64,000 nucleotides of DNA from Nitrosomonas marina (GTDB lineage Bacteria > Pseudomonadota > Gammaproteobacteria > Burkholderiales > Nitrosomonadaceae): assembly GCF_900111605.1 (NCBI RefSeq), contig NZ_FOIA01000009.1, positions 1 to 64,000 on the forward strand, read 5' to 3'. This document shows positions 17,824 through 27,821 of this stretch, one piece after another. The notes beneath the pieces were generated by a model, which was given only the letters and a program-made list of their open reading frames with translations, searched no databases and was not told the origin of the DNA. Positions within the stretch are counted from its first letter, which is position 1, and each line of letters starts with the position of its first letter. The position numbers were made by a program, and so were the translations under genes.

Positions 17824-19914
17824 TTAAATGGATTTAATAATGCTGTTCCCGGGTGTGGTATCTAATAAATTTAAAGTGATCGTAAAAGTCGTACCAATAA
17901 ATTCCTGAGTGGAAACGTCAAGTCTGCCGCCAATCTCCTGTAAATATTCTTTGCTTTCAAAAACGCCAATGCCCATACCTGCTGATTTGGTTGATTCAAA
18001 TGGTTTGAACAGTCTTTCTTGAACAAACTTTTCACTCATGCCATGGCCTGTATCGCTTACTTCAATAACAGCCTTGTTATTTTTTTGGGATAAGTAAACG
18101 TTCACAGTGCCATCCTTTGGTGTGGCTTCGATCGCATTTTGTACAATGTGGCTAATAACCCGTTTCAAACGTGTTTCTTCCGCAGACACATGCAGTTCCC
18201 TTGCGTGCGCTGTGAAATTGGGTCTGGGCTCAAAAATGGACTTACTCTCAATAATTTCCTGTAGCAACCGGTTTAAGGAAATGCTGTCCGTCTTGTCCAG
18301 CGAGCTATTGCTGCTTAATTTCTCAAGCAAGCGTTTCATTTTGCCAATAGATAAGTTTACTGTTTGTATCATATCATCCTGGAATTCAGGATTGTTTTTA
18401 TGTTTTTGTGCGTTTGATAGTAGCAGTGACAGTTGAAAAATCAAATTTTTTAAGTCATGTACGACAAATGTGGACATGCGATTAAAAGATTCAAACTGAC
18501 GGGCAACCATCAGTGCGCGCGACGCTTCTTCCTGGGCCAAGTAGCTGGCAGCCTGGTTGCCTGCGATCTTGAGCAGGTCTATTATTTCCCAGTTTAGTTT
18601 TATTTTGCTTCTGGGTTTAATCAAGACGATAAATCCTAAAAGTTTTCCGTTCTGTATTAACGGAATAACAAACCAGGCATCCGGTATTTCATCAAGCCAC
18701 TGCGGTATAACGAGTGGAGTATACTTTGCCGGGTTCGATCGATATTCGTTTAAATCTATAATCCAGTCTTTCTGCACCATAAATGTGCATAGTAAACTGT
18801 TGTTTTCTATGGTTTCTTTGATGCGGGGCATGTTCCATTGCTGGACCGGAACAAAAAGGCCTGATTCCTGTGTCAACCATAACCCGCCACCCGGGCTTTC
18901 GACAAGTTGTGCAAGTGATTGTATAACACGTTCCTTCAATTCTCCTTTACCTTCAGACAGGGTGCGGGTAAATCGCAGCCATTCTTCCCTGTAGTCATAG
19001 TTGTAGCTGTAGAAATGTTTACTGATAAACACTTTTAACCATGACCGGATCGTGCCGGAAAACAAAATGCCTATAAGCAAAATAATTGCGCCGAATAAGA
19101 AGCTTACCTGCAAGATCGGTCCCCATTTACCTCCAGAAAAGCGCAGATAATAGCCGGCACCTGCCATGACTAGCAGGTAAACTGCTGTACCGAAAGACGC
19201 AGCTGTGTAAAAGATAACCTGGCGGGAGACTGCTATGCCGACTGCCCATTTGGGATTGCGGGCTGCTGATACGGCTATCAGCGGCACGACGATTGCATTG
19301 ATAATGCCTCGCGTAGCCCAGATATCAAAATTGATGGATCTGAATAGTAGTGCGTCACTGAACAGATAAAAGTCATAAATAAATATTGCGCCAATACCCA
19401 GGCAGATAAATTTGATGCCCCAGCGTTTCTCGGGCGGTGTATTTCTATAAAACTGTTCGACCAGAATGATGCCGATGATCGCCATGAACATACAGCCCAT
19501 CACGCTGGTCAGTTTTTTGATGGATATGCCAGGCGCAAAAGTATCATCCTGGAAGGTATAAATTGCGTAACCTATAAACAACAGGTAGATCAGGGCAATG
19601 AAAAGAATAGAGGGCCTTAGCCGCAGTTGTGAGGAATTATCTGGCTGGGTTCGAAACGGGCCTATCAGTACTATGAGGAATACCGACCAACACGCGTTTC
19701 TTAAAATTTCCAGAATTAATACCAAAGATGTAAGCGAGTAACCCCAGACCGTGTTGATGGCCGTTATTGCTGCCCATATCGCTGATACGATGCAGGCGAC
19801 GGCCAGCATCATTCCGTACAGTCTGCCCCGCCAGTTTGTCAGTAACAGGATGGATAAAAAAAGGAAAGCGACCGCTGCTGATGAATAGCTGATAGTCGCA
19901 ACATTTGTCCACAT
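17824..19914 (-). CDS. prsK: PrsK-type PEP-CTERM system histidine kinase
   Basis: A 696-residue membrane sensor kinase. The first ~300 residues hold about eight hydrophobic helices, followed by a GAF-like region, a dimerisation/phospho-acceptor box with His486 (VVHDLKN) and a C-terminal ATPase domain with N-box NAIEAT, DTGHGM and MGIGVF motifs. This matches PrsK of exosortase-containing bacteria. It probably phosphorylates PrsR, encoded next. Its own upstream neighbour (sugar transferase) ends 24 bases before it, so it may be part of that transcript. Confidence 0.92.
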   Translation of the reverse strand: MWTNVATISYSSAAVAFLFLSILLLTNWRGRLYGMMLAVACIVSAIWAAITAINTVWGYSLTSLVLILEILRNACWSVFLIVLIGPFRTQPDNSSQLRLRPSILFIALIYLLFIGYAIYTFQDDTFAPGISIKKLTSVMGCMFMAIIGIILVEQFYRNTPPEKRWGIKFICLGIGAIFIYDFYLFSDALLFRSINFDIWATRGIINAIVVPLIAVSAARNPKWAVGIAVSRQVIFYTAASFGTAVYLLVMAGAGYYLRFSGGKWGPILQVSFLFGAIILLIGILFSGTIRSWLKVFISKHFYSYNYDYREEWLRFTRTLSEGKGELKERVIQSLAQLVESPGGGLWLTQESGLFVPVQQWNMPRIKETIENNSLLCTFMVQKDWIIDLNEYRSNPAKYTPLVIPQWLDEIPDAWFVIPLIQNGKLLGFIVLIKPRSKIKLNWEIIDLLKIAGNQAASYLAQEEASRALMVARQFESFNRMSTFVVHDLKNLIFQLSLLLSNAQKHKNNPEFQDDMIQTVNLSIGKMKRLLEKLSSNSSLDKTDSISLNRLLQEIIESKSIFEPRPNFTAHARELHVSAEETRLKRVISHIVQNAIEATPKDGTVNVYLSQKNNKAVIEVSDTGHGMSEKFVQERLFKPFESTKSAGMGIGVFESKEYLQEIGGRLDVSTQEFIGTTFTITLNLLDTTPGNSIIKSI

Positions 19915-19938
19915 AACGAATCGATTGCCGTGCTCTGT

Positions 19939-21360
19939 TTATCTGCTTCCTTTGCCCATTAAAACGACCTCAACAGTCAGGATTATTATCACGGCATCCA
20001 GAAATAGGCTGTGGTTCTTGACATAATATAAATCATACTGAAGTTTTTCGATTGCATCTTCTACAGAAGAGCCATAGGGAAAACGTACCTGCGCCCAGCC
20101 GGTTATTCCCGGTTTGACGCTGTGGCGTACATTATAGTACGGTACCTGAGCATTGAGCATGTTGACGAAATAAGGGCGTTCGGGACGGGGGCCAACAAAA
20201 CTCATTTCATTTTTGAGTACGTTGACAATTTGGGGCAGCTCATCAATGCGCAACTTGCGGATAATGTTACCAACTCTTGTGATGCGTGGATCGTTGGTTG
20301 CGGCCCATTGAGGGCTGTTGTCTTTTTCTGCGTTTTTTCTCATGCTGCGAAATTTCAGCACCATGAAGGTTTCTCCACTTTTACCAACTCTTTCCTGACG
20401 ATAGAATATGGGGAATCCGTCCTCGATTAAAATAAACAATGCTGCAATCAACATAATTGGCAGCGTGATCGCTAATAATGTGAGGCTGGCGAGTAAATCA
20501 AAAGTCCGTTTGATTATCGACCTCAGTAGACTCTGGTCAAATCCGCCGCCAAAAACAAACCAGCTCGGATATAAGGAATCCATACGGATGTGACCGTTCT
20601 CCCGCTCGTAAAAAGTGGCGATATCCATAACTCGAATACCATGCATTTTGCACTCAAGCAGTTCTTGAATGGGAAAATAGCCTCCTCTTCTTTCCTGTGG
20701 GGCAATTATTATTTCTTCCGCTTTGTATTGACTGGCCAGTTTCAACAGCGAGTCTTTGCCGCTAATGATCAGGGAAGTAGGTACATGGCGCTCTTCACCT
20801 TGAAATGGGACAAACCCGATTATTTTCGGTTGATGGTGTGCGGGTAACTTGCCATTCTGATTGATCAGTTCTTTTGCATTTTTTCCTATACCCAGTACTA
20901 TTGTACGGGGTCTGAATATATCCGTGCTGACTCCTTTGTACAAAATGGCTCTGGCGATTAATATTCCGACGAAAGATAAAATCATGACAAAAAACAGTGC
21001 ACCGCGCCCGAGGTAAGTGTCTGGAAAAATATAAAAGATAAGTGTCATCAATCCAAAGCACAGTGCCACGGAGGGCATCAGGCGAAATAATGTCGTGTTG
21101 AAGTCACGTTGTGTCTCGGGGAGATACATGCCCATTGCCGCCATACTGAATATCATGGCAAAAATGAATATACAGGCCTCATAAAATGAATCCCTGTACA
21201 ATGTAAAAGTAAAATCATGCCCTTCGGCGAGCCGCAAATGGATTCCTCCAAAAAAAGCGATCAGTAACAATAAAAAATCAATGCCGATGATCAGGATGGA
21301 AATTTTGGGTATGTAAAGATTGTTGATTTTGAGCAATTTTTTCTCCAGCGTACTAAACAC
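19939..21360 (-). CDS. Exopolysaccharide priming sugar transferase, PEP-CTERM associated (EpsB/WcaJ-like)
   Basis: A 473-residue polyprenyl-phosphate sugar-1-phosphate transferase. The N-terminal part has four to five membrane helices and a CoA-binding-like domain. The catalytic C-terminal part has a reentrant helix (FDLLASLTLLAITLPIMLIA), then RQERVGKSGETFMVLKFRSM, KLRIDELPQ and SFVGPRPERP. It starts exopolysaccharide repeat-unit synthesis by loading a sugar phosphate on undecaprenyl phosphate. The location directly upstream of prsK-prsR supports the EpsB-like family tied to exosortase systems. The start is GTG 21360 with no clear ribosome site. Confidence 0.88.
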   Translation of the reverse strand: MFSTLEKKLLKINNLYIPKISILIIGIDFLLLLIAFFGGIHLRLAEGHDFTFTLYRDSFYEACIFIFAMIFSMAAMGMYLPETQRDFNTTLFRLMPSVALCFGLMTLIFYIFPDTYLGRGALFFVMILSFVGILIARAILYKGVSTDIFRPRTIVLGIGKNAKELINQNGKLPAHHQPKIIGFVPFQGEERHVPTSLIISGKDSLLKLASQYKAEEIIIAPQERRGGYFPIQELLECKMHGIRVMDIATFYERENGHIRMDSLYPSWFVFGGGFDQSLLRSIIKRTFDLLASLTLLAITLPIMLIAALFILIEDGFPIFYRQERVGKSGETFMVLKFRSMRKNAEKDNSPQWAATNDPRITRVGNIIRKLRIDELPQIVNVLKNEMSFVGPRPERPYFVNMLNAQVPYYNVRHSVKPGITGWAQVRFPYGSSVEDAIEKLQYDLYYVKNHSLFLDAVIIILTVEVVLMGKGSR

Positions 21361-21609
21361 TTGCTGTTGTTAATAATTGGTACTGACTCCAAACTGCACC
21401 AAGAAAGTGTACAATTCTTTGTGATTCAGCCAGCCAGACATATCGGGATCAGTCAGTGGCAAAGTGTACCCAAGAATGATTTAATTTTCTAGAATCAGTG
21501 TCATGTGTAGATTCGGGTTGAGATGGACGGTTGATGTTGGCAAATTTTTTTTATATAGCTATGAGAAGTAAAGTTTCCGATTATAGAAGAAGTATTCAAA
21601 TTCAGTCTT

Positions 21610-22275
21610 ATGCTTGAATTACGTCGTGTCAGCAAGGCCTATGCGGAAGGACGGCAGGTACTGTCTGATTTGACATATACGCTAAAGGCAGGCGAGTATG
21701 TTGCAATTATGGGTGAATCCGGTGTCGGGAAATCGACTTTGCTTAATATTGTTGCAGGATTGGACACACCCGATTCCGGAGAAGTGTTAATTGACGGTAT
21801 TGCAATTTCTCAGCTTGATGATGCTGCTGCAACACTGTTGCGTCGAACAGCGCTGGGTTTTATCTTCCAAGCGTTCCATATTTTACCGCATTTGACGTTG
21901 AGGCAGAATATAGCGCTGCCTTTGTTGTTAAATAACATGTCTGTGGACCGCGTTGAACAGATGCTGACCGAAGTCGGTTTGAACGGTCGGGAAGATCATT
22001 TTCCCCATCAATTGTCAGGAGGAGAATTGCAGCGTGTGGCGATCGCGCGCGCGCTGGTGCATTGCCCCAGGCTCGTGTTGGCGGATGAGCCAACAGGCAA
22101 TCTTGATCCAGAAACGGCTCACGACATTTTGCAACTCATCCGTACGGAAATCAAAAATAACAATGCATCAGGCATACTTGTTACGCATTCACATATTGCA
22201 GCGGCTACGGCAGATGCTGTATTGACAATGACCAGACACGGTTTGCAAAAAACCGAGCCGGCCAAGCGCCAATGA
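21610..22275 (+). CDS. ABC transporter ATP-binding protein (LolD/YbbA-like)
   Basis: A 221-residue ATPase with Walker A GESGVGKS (35-42), the signature LSGGELQR, Walker [13 protein letters not shown] and an H-loop His (VTHSH). It belongs to the MacB/LolD/YbbA group, whose ATPases drive mechanotransmission rather than classical transport. The ATGA overlap with the next gene (22272-22275) shows coupling with the FtsX-like permease. With the third gene, a CrtC/AttH-like protein, it forms an AttEFGH-like set. Confidence 0.92.
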   Translation: MLELRRVSKAYAEGRQVLSDLTYTLKAGEYVAIMGESGVGKSTLLNIVAGLDTPDSGEVLIDGIAISQLDDAAATLLRRTALGFIFQAFHILPHLTLRQNIALPLLLNNMSVDRVEQMLTEVGLNGREDHFPHQLSGGELQRVAIARALVHCPRLVLADEPTGNLDPETAHDILQLIRTEIKNNNASGILVTHSHIAAATADAVLTMTRHGLQKTEPAKRQ

Positions 22276-24833
22276 ACGCATCAACCTTGTCCGGCTGGCT
22301 GCTGCTCGGGGAATGGCGAGCGCGTTTCGTGCAGGTTATGGTTGCGGTGATGGCTATTGCGATCGGTGTAGCGCTGGGTTTCTCGATCCATCTGGTTAAT
22401 ACAGCCGCTTTCAACGAATTTTCTGCAGCGAGTAAAAGCCTTTCAGGACAGTCGGATTTGCAGATTTATAGCAGGCAGGGTTATTTTGACGAATTACTAT
22501 ATCCGAGGCTCGCGCAGTACGAGGGTGTCAGATTGGTCAATCCTGTGCTTGAATTTACAGCTCGCATCTCAGATAAACAAAATGGAGAGAATGAGCGCAA
22601 GCTGAAAATACTTGGTATAGATATGTTCCGGGCTGCCCGTATTTCGCCAGATTTACTGGGTGTGCCTGCTGAAGACCGGCGAATGGATGGTTTGGCCAAT
22701 GATGCAGTTTTTTTGTCTCCCGCAGCAATGGAGTGGCTGCAGGTCGGGCAGGGTGATATGTTGCGATTTAATGTTGGTACGCAAACATTTGCGCTGCGCG
22801 TAGCGGGAGGAGTTACACGGGTAAGAGCCGGGCAGCGGATAGCGGTTATGGATATAGGTGCGGCACAGTGGCGCTTTAATTATCTCGGGTTGCTGTCGCG
22901 TATTGAGTTAAAACTTGACGCCGGGATTCACCATGAAGCGTTCAGGAAAGAGCTGGAAAGAGAGTTGGGGGCGCAGTTTTTTGTCACTGAACTCGAAGAA
23001 CAGGAGGCGCGTCTGGCCAGTATGTCACGTGCATATCGTGTTAATTTGAATATGCTTGCACTGGTGGCATTATTTACCGGTGCTTTTCTGGTGTTTTCAA
23101 CCCAGGTGTTGTCAGTGATGCGTCGCCGCAGCCAGCTTGCTTTGTTGCGCGTGTTGGGTTTTACGCGAAAACAGTTGATGCGGCAAATTGTCACGGAGGG
23201 TGTTGTACTGGGTGTTATCGGTTCTTTTTTGGGACTGGCTCTAGGTTATGGATTCGCGACACTGGTCATTCAGTTGTTCGGCGGCGATCTGGGGAGCATT
23301 TTTTTTTCAGACATACAGCCTGATTTGAACTTGGATTTGGATGCCGCATTGGTGTATTTTGCTGTTGGGCTTGGCGTTACTTTGCTTGGAACAGTGTTGC
23401 CGGCCAGAGATGCAATGCAAATCAAGCCTGCCGTGGCATTGAAATCGGACAATAAAAGCAACGCAATAGAGCGGCTGTCATCACCCTGGCCCGCGTTTAC
23501 GTGCCTGGTGGTGGCTTTGCTGTTGACGCAATTGCCGCCTGTTGGTGAATTGCCTGTATTTGGATATCTGGCAATCGCATTGCTGCTGATTGGTGGTATT
23601 GCATTGATGCCACGCTTTGCTGCATGGTTTTTTTCTTTTGTGCTGCATATCGTCAAGAAAAGGTTCAGTGATGGCAAGTTGAATGCAATCGTTCTGATGG
23701 TGCTGGCGCGTCTGGCGAATGTGCCCGGTCAGGCTTCGGTTGCCTTGAGCGGTGTGCTGGCAAGTTTTAGCTTAATGGTTGCCATGGCAATAATGGTGCT
23801 TAGTTTTCGTGTGTCGGTTGATAACTGGCTGGAGCAGGTTCTGCCGGCAGATCTCTATGTTCGTTCGGCCGATAGCGGCAGGCAGGGTGGTTTTCTTGCT
23901 GATGAACAAGAATCACTGGCTGGACTGCCTTTGTTCTCACGTATTGATTTTTTACGTTACCAGCAATTGGTTCTTGATCCGGAACGACCCGAAGTTACGC
24001 TGATTGCAAGAGCGGTTGATTTGGCGGACCCCAGAAATACTTTGCCGATAGTGGGCGAGTTCATTAAATCCTCGCAACTGTCTGAACATGACCGGCCCAT
24101 TTGGGTTTCTGAAGCGATGGTTGATCTGTACGGTTATACCGTGGGTAAACAGGTCAGGTTGCCTGTCGGTAATGGGATACATACTTTTGTCGTCGCTGGT
24201 GTTTGGCGGGATTACGGTCGTCAGTTTGGTGCTGTGCAGATGCAGCTCTCTGATTATCAGGAGTTAACAGATGATATGAGTGTAAACACTGCTGCGATGT
24301 GGTTGCGATCACAGGCTACCATGGATGCTGCATACGAAGCGTTGCAGCAATTACCCTACGCCGATACGCTGGAAATTACGCAATCACAGGCAATACGTAC
24401 TACAAGTTTGCAGATTTTCGATCGAAGTTTTGCCGTCACTTATCTGCTGGAAATAATCGCTGTGATTATTGGCTTGCTTGGTGTTGCTACGAGTTTTTCG
24501 GTGCAGATGCTCGCCCGCTCAAAGGAGTTTGGCATGCTGCGCCACATTGGTGTAACCCGCAAGCAGATACTGGCTTTGCTGGCTGCTGAAGGCAGCCTGC
24601 TGACCATGCTGGGAGTTGTGCTGGGATTTATATTGGGAGGCATTATCAGTTTGATACTGATTTTTATCATTAATCCGCAATCCTTTCACTGGACCATGCA
24701 ATTATCGATGCCATGGAATTGGTTATTATTAATAGCTGCCATCATGCTGGTTGCGGCAACCGTCACAGCATTAATTGCCGGGCGCCGCGCGGTTTCCGGC
24801 AGTGTTGTTCGTGCTGTTCGGGAAGACTGGTGA
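22272..24833 (+). CDS. FtsX-like ABC permease (YbbP/AttF-AttG fusion type)
   Basis: An 853-residue permease with two FtsX modules: TM helices near residues 15-40, 255-280, 305-330 and 360-385, a cluster at about 410-510, and a final four-helix module from about 710 to 850. Large periplasmic domains lie between. Each module ends in a basic coupling segment (PARDAMQIKPAVALK and GRRAVSGSVVRAVREDW). It pairs with the upstream LolD-like ATPase. Likely work is moving or releasing a lipid-linked molecule at the inner-membrane outer face; the substrate is unknown. Confidence 0.9.
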   Translation: MNASTLSGWLLLGEWRARFVQVMVAVMAIAIGVALGFSIHLVNTAAFNEFSAASKSLSGQSDLQIYSRQGYFDELLYPRLAQYEGVRLVNPVLEFTARISDKQNGENERKLKILGIDMFRAARISPDLLGVPAEDRRMDGLANDAVFLSPAAMEWLQVGQGDMLRFNVGTQTFALRVAGGVTRVRAGQRIAVMDIGAAQWRFNYLGLLSRIELKLDAGIHHEAFRKELERELGAQFFVTELEEQEARLASMSRAYRVNLNMLALVALFTGAFLVFSTQVLSVMRRRSQLALLRVLGFTRKQLMRQIVTEGVVLGVIGSFLGLALGYGFATLVIQLFGGDLGSIFFSDIQPDLNLDLDAALVYFAVGLGVTLLGTVLPARDAMQIKPAVALKSDNKSNAIERLSSPWPAFTCLVVALLLTQLPPVGELPVFGYLAIALLLIGGIALMPRFAAWFFSFVLHIVKKRFSDGKLNAIVLMVLARLANVPGQASVALSGVLASFSLMVAMAIMVLSFRVSVDNWLEQVLPADLYVRSADSGRQGGFLADEQESLAGLPLFSRIDFLRYQQLVLDPERPEVTLIARAVDLADPRNTLPIVGEFIKSSQLSEHDRPIWVSEAMVDLYGYTVGKQVRLPVGNGIHTFVVAGVWRDYGRQFGAVQMQLSDYQELTDDMSVNTAAMWLRSQATMDAAYEALQQLPYADTLEITQSQAIRTTSLQIFDRSFAVTYLLEIIAVIIGLLGVATSFSVQMLARSKEFGMLRHIGVTRKQILALLAAEGSLLTMLGVVLGFILGGIISLILIFIINPQSFHWTMQLSMPWNWLLLIAAIMLVAATVTALIAGRRAVSGSVVRAVREDW

Positions 24834-25936
24834 TGCCAAAAAAATACAGTAAGCCCAGTAATCTGGTCGCCTCACTATTAATGATGATCTTGCTTGTCAT
24901 GCTGCAACCACAGTTGCAAGCAGAAGAGCACCAGTATGCACCGGTTGTCCCTGATTATACACTGGTATTTCCGCAGGATTACGGAGCGCACCCTGATTTT
25001 CGCATTGAATGGTGGTATGTTACAGGCTGGCTTGAAACATCTGAAAATAAAGCCCTCGGCTTTCAGGTTACCTTTTTTCGCACTGCGGCCCCTCAGCATT
25101 CGAGTAATCCCAGTCGTTTTGCACCCCAACAGATCATTATCGCGCATGCTGCATTGTCGGACCCGGCGCTGGGCCGGCTTATCTACGATGAAAAAACTGC
25201 TCGCGCTGGATTTGATCTGGCATACGCCCGTGAGGGGGGCACCGATGTGAAAATTGATGACTGGTATTTCAAACGTAATTCCGATGGACAATATGTTACT
25301 GAAGTTAAATCCGATAAATTCAGTTTTGAATTGTCATTGACGCCAACACAATCGATCATGTTGCAGGGTGAGCGGGGTTTTTCACGCAAAGGGCCCAATA
25401 TTGAACAGGCCAGCTATTATTACAGTGAGCCACATTTGGATGTTTTTGGCACGATAACTCAGCAAGACAGCCCAATAAGTGTACGCGGACGCGCCTGGCT
25501 CGATCACGAATGGTCGTCGGAGATACTTGACCCGCGTGCGGATGGGTGGGACTGGATGAGTGCGAATCTCGACGATGGCTCCGCTTTGATGGTATTCAGG
25601 ATTCGAGGAAAGGATGGTTCAAAATTGTGGGCTTATGCTACGCGGCGTGATGCAGCGGGGCGCGTTAAACAATTTGCTCCCGATCAGGTTGAGTTTGTTC
25701 CGGAACGCGTTTGGAAATCTCCTCATACCGAGGCACACTATCCAGTAGAGATGCGAATCCGTACTGGGGAAACAGAATGGCGGTTAGTGCCGTTGTTCGA
25801 TGATCAGGAACTGGATTCCCGTGGATCGGCTGGTGCCGTTTACTGGGAAGGCGCGGTGACCGTTTTTCAAGACGGGAATAATATGGGTAAAGGGTACCTT
25901 GAATTGACGGGATATCTGCAATCTTTGGATTTATGA
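24833..25936 (+). CDS. AttH/CrtC-family lipocalin-like secreted protein
   Basis: A 367-residue protein with an N-terminal signal segment (about 10-31, ending LQA) and the CrtC/AttH double-lipocalin pattern: HPDFRIEWWYVTGWL, FQVTFFRT, ISVRGRAWLDHEWSS and GWDWMSANLDDGSALMVFRIR. Family members include carotenoid 1,2-hydratase and AttH. Here the linkage to an FtsX-type ABC system points to the AttH role, not carotenoid chemistry. ATG 24833 overlaps the permease stop by one base and is chosen over the longer open frame, whose first 40 residues lie inside the permease gene. Confidence 0.85.
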   Translation: MPKKYSKPSNLVASLLMMILLVMLQPQLQAEEHQYAPVVPDYTLVFPQDYGAHPDFRIEWWYVTGWLETSENKALGFQVTFFRTAAPQHSSNPSRFAPQQIIIAHAALSDPALGRLIYDEKTARAGFDLAYAREGGTDVKIDDWYFKRNSDGQYVTEVKSDKFSFELSLTPTQSIMLQGERGFSRKGPNIEQASYYYSEPHLDVFGTITQQDSPISVRGRAWLDHEWSSEILDPRADGWDWMSANLDDGSALMVFRIRGKDGSKLWAYATRRDAAGRVKQFAPDQVEFVPERVWKSPHTEAHYPVEMRIRTGETEWRLVPLFDDQELDSRGSAGAVYWEGAVTVFQDGNNMGKGYLELTGYLQSLDL

Positions 25937-26285
25937 CAATATTTGTTTGATAAAAATCATTATATTGCAGTATAAACTTAAAAAAATTGTTAACATTTGT
26001 TCCGTTTTGTTATATAAGGAAAACGTCAATATTTTATGGCTTTTTTATAGAATGATTAGAATTCCATGCTATTAAAATAGTGCCGCAGTTTGTAGCTGCT
26101 TGAAAGACAATTTTCCATGAAGTATCGAATAGCAAGAGCAACACTGAAATTTTCAGATTTCTTGGTAAAGTCTTTTATGCAACTATTTTTTAGTTGAAAG
26201 CTTGAATAAATAAAGGGTGCAGCCAGAACATATTGCTGGTATTTAATATCCTGTGGACATCAACTCATTTAGCGGAGCAGATTTC
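25937..26285 (+). promoter_or_regulatory. AT-rich upstream region of the DD-carboxypeptidase gene
   Basis: This 349-base gap has no convincing gene. It is very AT-rich. A weak sigma70-like pair TTGTTA (25987-25992) and TTATAT (26010-26015) with 17-base spacing could be the promoter, but the -10 match is poor. I see no terminator with a T-run. Confidence 0.3.
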
Positions 26286-27533
26286 ATGTTTGATTTAAAA
26301 CTTGCCGGAATAAAAGGGTTTATTGTTACTGCGATGTGGGTGTTCATTGCATTGAGCAGCCACGTGCATGCAAACCCTCGTTACGCTTCGATTGTAATCG
26401 ATGCGGATACAGGTGCTGTACTGCATGAATCCAATGCAGATGCCAGTCGTTACCCAGCCTCTTTGACGAAAATGATGACGCTGTACATGCTGTTCGAAGC
26501 GATACAGCAGGGTAAAATGGCGCTGGATACTAAAATGCCGGTATCAACGCACGCTGCATCAATGCCGCAAACAAATATCGGTTTGCGTGCAGGCGAGACT
26601 TTGCGAGTACGTGATGCGATTCCAGCTTTGATTGTACGTTCCGCAAATGACGCAGCTGCTGTAATCGCCGAGACGCTCGGTCAGACTGAATCGAATTTCG
26701 GCCGAATGATGACTGAAAAGGCGCGAAAAATGGGAATGAGCTCGACTACTTTCAAAAATGCCTCAGGACTGCCGAATTATCAGCAAAAAACGACTGCACG
26801 GGATATGGTGAAACTGTCAGTGCGTCTTATGAAGGATTTTCCCCAGTATTATCACTATTTCTCCACACAATCCTTCAGCTACAAAGGAACAACCTACAAC
26901 AGCCACAACCGTATGGTTCGTAATACACGAGGCGTTGACGGTTTAAAAACCGGTTTCATTCGTGCATCCGGATTCAACGTGGCAACATCTGCCAAGCGTG
27001 ATAATCGCAGAGTGATTGCGGTTGTTATGGGTGGAAAAACCGCTGCTTCCAGAGACCAGCATACAGCAGCATTACTTGATCGTTGCTTCAAAAAAACACC
27101 TGCTACTCACTTGGCGGCTTCAGACTTTATCACGATTGGTTCACCAAACGACCGTAAACAGATACTTGCCGAAGCGCCTGTTCCCACCACTAAACCGAAT
27201 GTATTTTCGGATAACCAGCCTGCTGACCCGGCAGCAATATTACGTGGCGAATTAACGCCGGTCAGAGACTTACCGGAAAATACTGATTTTCCAAAGAACA
27301 ATAGCTGGGCAGTTCAAATAGGCTCGTATTTCGAGCCTGATCGGGCACATGCCCAGGCGCAGGCGGCGACTCGCTGGGTAGCAGGGGAGGTTGCCGTGGT
27401 TGAGGTGGAAATCAGTAACCGGACGTTTTATCGAGCCCGGTTGATAGGATTGAAAAAAAATCAGGCACACACAGCGTGTCAAAGCCTGTCACGCAATGGC
27501 ATGGACTGCATGGTTGTTCGTTCTCACGGTTAG
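26286..27533 (+). CDS. dacC: D-alanyl-D-alanine carboxypeptidase with SPOR domain
   Basis: A 415-residue penicillin-binding protein of the S11 family. The active-site triads are Ser59-x-x-Lys62 (ASLTK), Ser119-Ala-Asn121 and Lys221-Thr-Gly. A signal peptide precedes residue 30 (VHA). The C-terminal ~75 residues form a SPOR domain (WAVQIGSYFEPDRAHAQA...), which binds denuded septal peptidoglycan, so the enzyme probably trims stem peptides at the division site. ATG 26286 is preferred because GGAG lies eight bases before it; an in-frame GTG at 26253 has no ribosome site. The TAG stop is the first three bases of a 24-bp repeat (27531-27554). Symbol is by family; dacA is equally possible. Confidence 0.88.
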   Translation: MFDLKLAGIKGFIVTAMWVFIALSSHVHANPRYASIVIDADTGAVLHESNADASRYPASLTKMMTLYMLFEAIQQGKMALDTKMPVSTHAASMPQTNIGLRAGETLRVRDAIPALIVRSANDAAAVIAETLGQTESNFGRMMTEKARKMGMSSTTFKNASGLPNYQQKTTARDMVKLSVRLMKDFPQYYHYFSTQSFSYKGTTYNSHNRMVRNTRGVDGLKTGFIRASGFNVATSAKRDNRRVIAVVMGGKTAASRDQHTAALLDRCFKKTPATHLAASDFITIGSPNDRKQILAEAPVPTTKPNVFSDNQPADPAAILRGELTPVRDLPENTDFPKNNSWAVQIGSYFEPDRAHAQAQAATRWVAGEVAVVEVEISNRTFYRARLIGLKKNQAHTACQSLSRNGMDCMVVRSHG

Positions 27534-27554
27534 TACTCTATCAATATGATATTG
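27531..27554 (+). repeat. 24-bp repeat, copy 1
   Basis: The sequence TAGTACTCTATCAATATG plus ATATTG occurs here and again, with a single C for G change, at 34161-34184. The inner CAATAT-G-ATATTG is an inverted repeat. The first three bases supply the TAG stop of the carboxypeptidase gene. The other copy belongs to a longer palindrome, so this one looks like a truncated copy. Confidence 0.75.
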
Positions 27555-27634
27555 CCGTACCGGGTGTGGGTGTGTTGAATAAGTAAGGTTAGTGGTTTAT
27601 GGATTGCCATTACCGTCTGTTTTGCTCAAATTAA

Positions 27635-27670
27635 CTGCCAGCAGCATAACGATATTATTCCAGCTGGCAG
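27635..27670 (+). repeat. Inverted repeat upstream of the hydrolase promoter
   Basis: CTGCCAGC (27635-27642) and GCTGGCAG (27663-27670) form a perfect 8-bp inverted repeat separated by 20 bases. It lies 40-75 bases before a sigma54-type promoter and could be an activator site or a transcript hairpin. No T-run follows. Confidence 0.4.
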
Positions 27671-27709
27671 GGCTGTAATAGTCAGACACGATTGCTGCTA
27701 ATTTCCATC

Positions 27710-27725
27710 TGGCACGGTATCTGCG
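27710..27725 (+). promoter_or_regulatory. Candidate sigma54 promoter of the alpha/beta hydrolase gene
   Basis: TGGCACGGTATCTGCG matches the sigma54 consensus with TGGCACG at -24, CTGC at -12 and the required ten bases between GG and GC. Transcription would start near 27736, about 86 bases before the ATG at 27822. PrsR or another enhancer-binding protein would be needed. Confidence 0.55.
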
Positions 27726-27821
27726 AACAAATCGATGGCGTTATATGCGTTATCGGGCAACGATTGCTTTTCTTTGAAAACGCTGCATAACCGCTGCTGT
27801 CTAATTTTTCCAGAGATAGGT

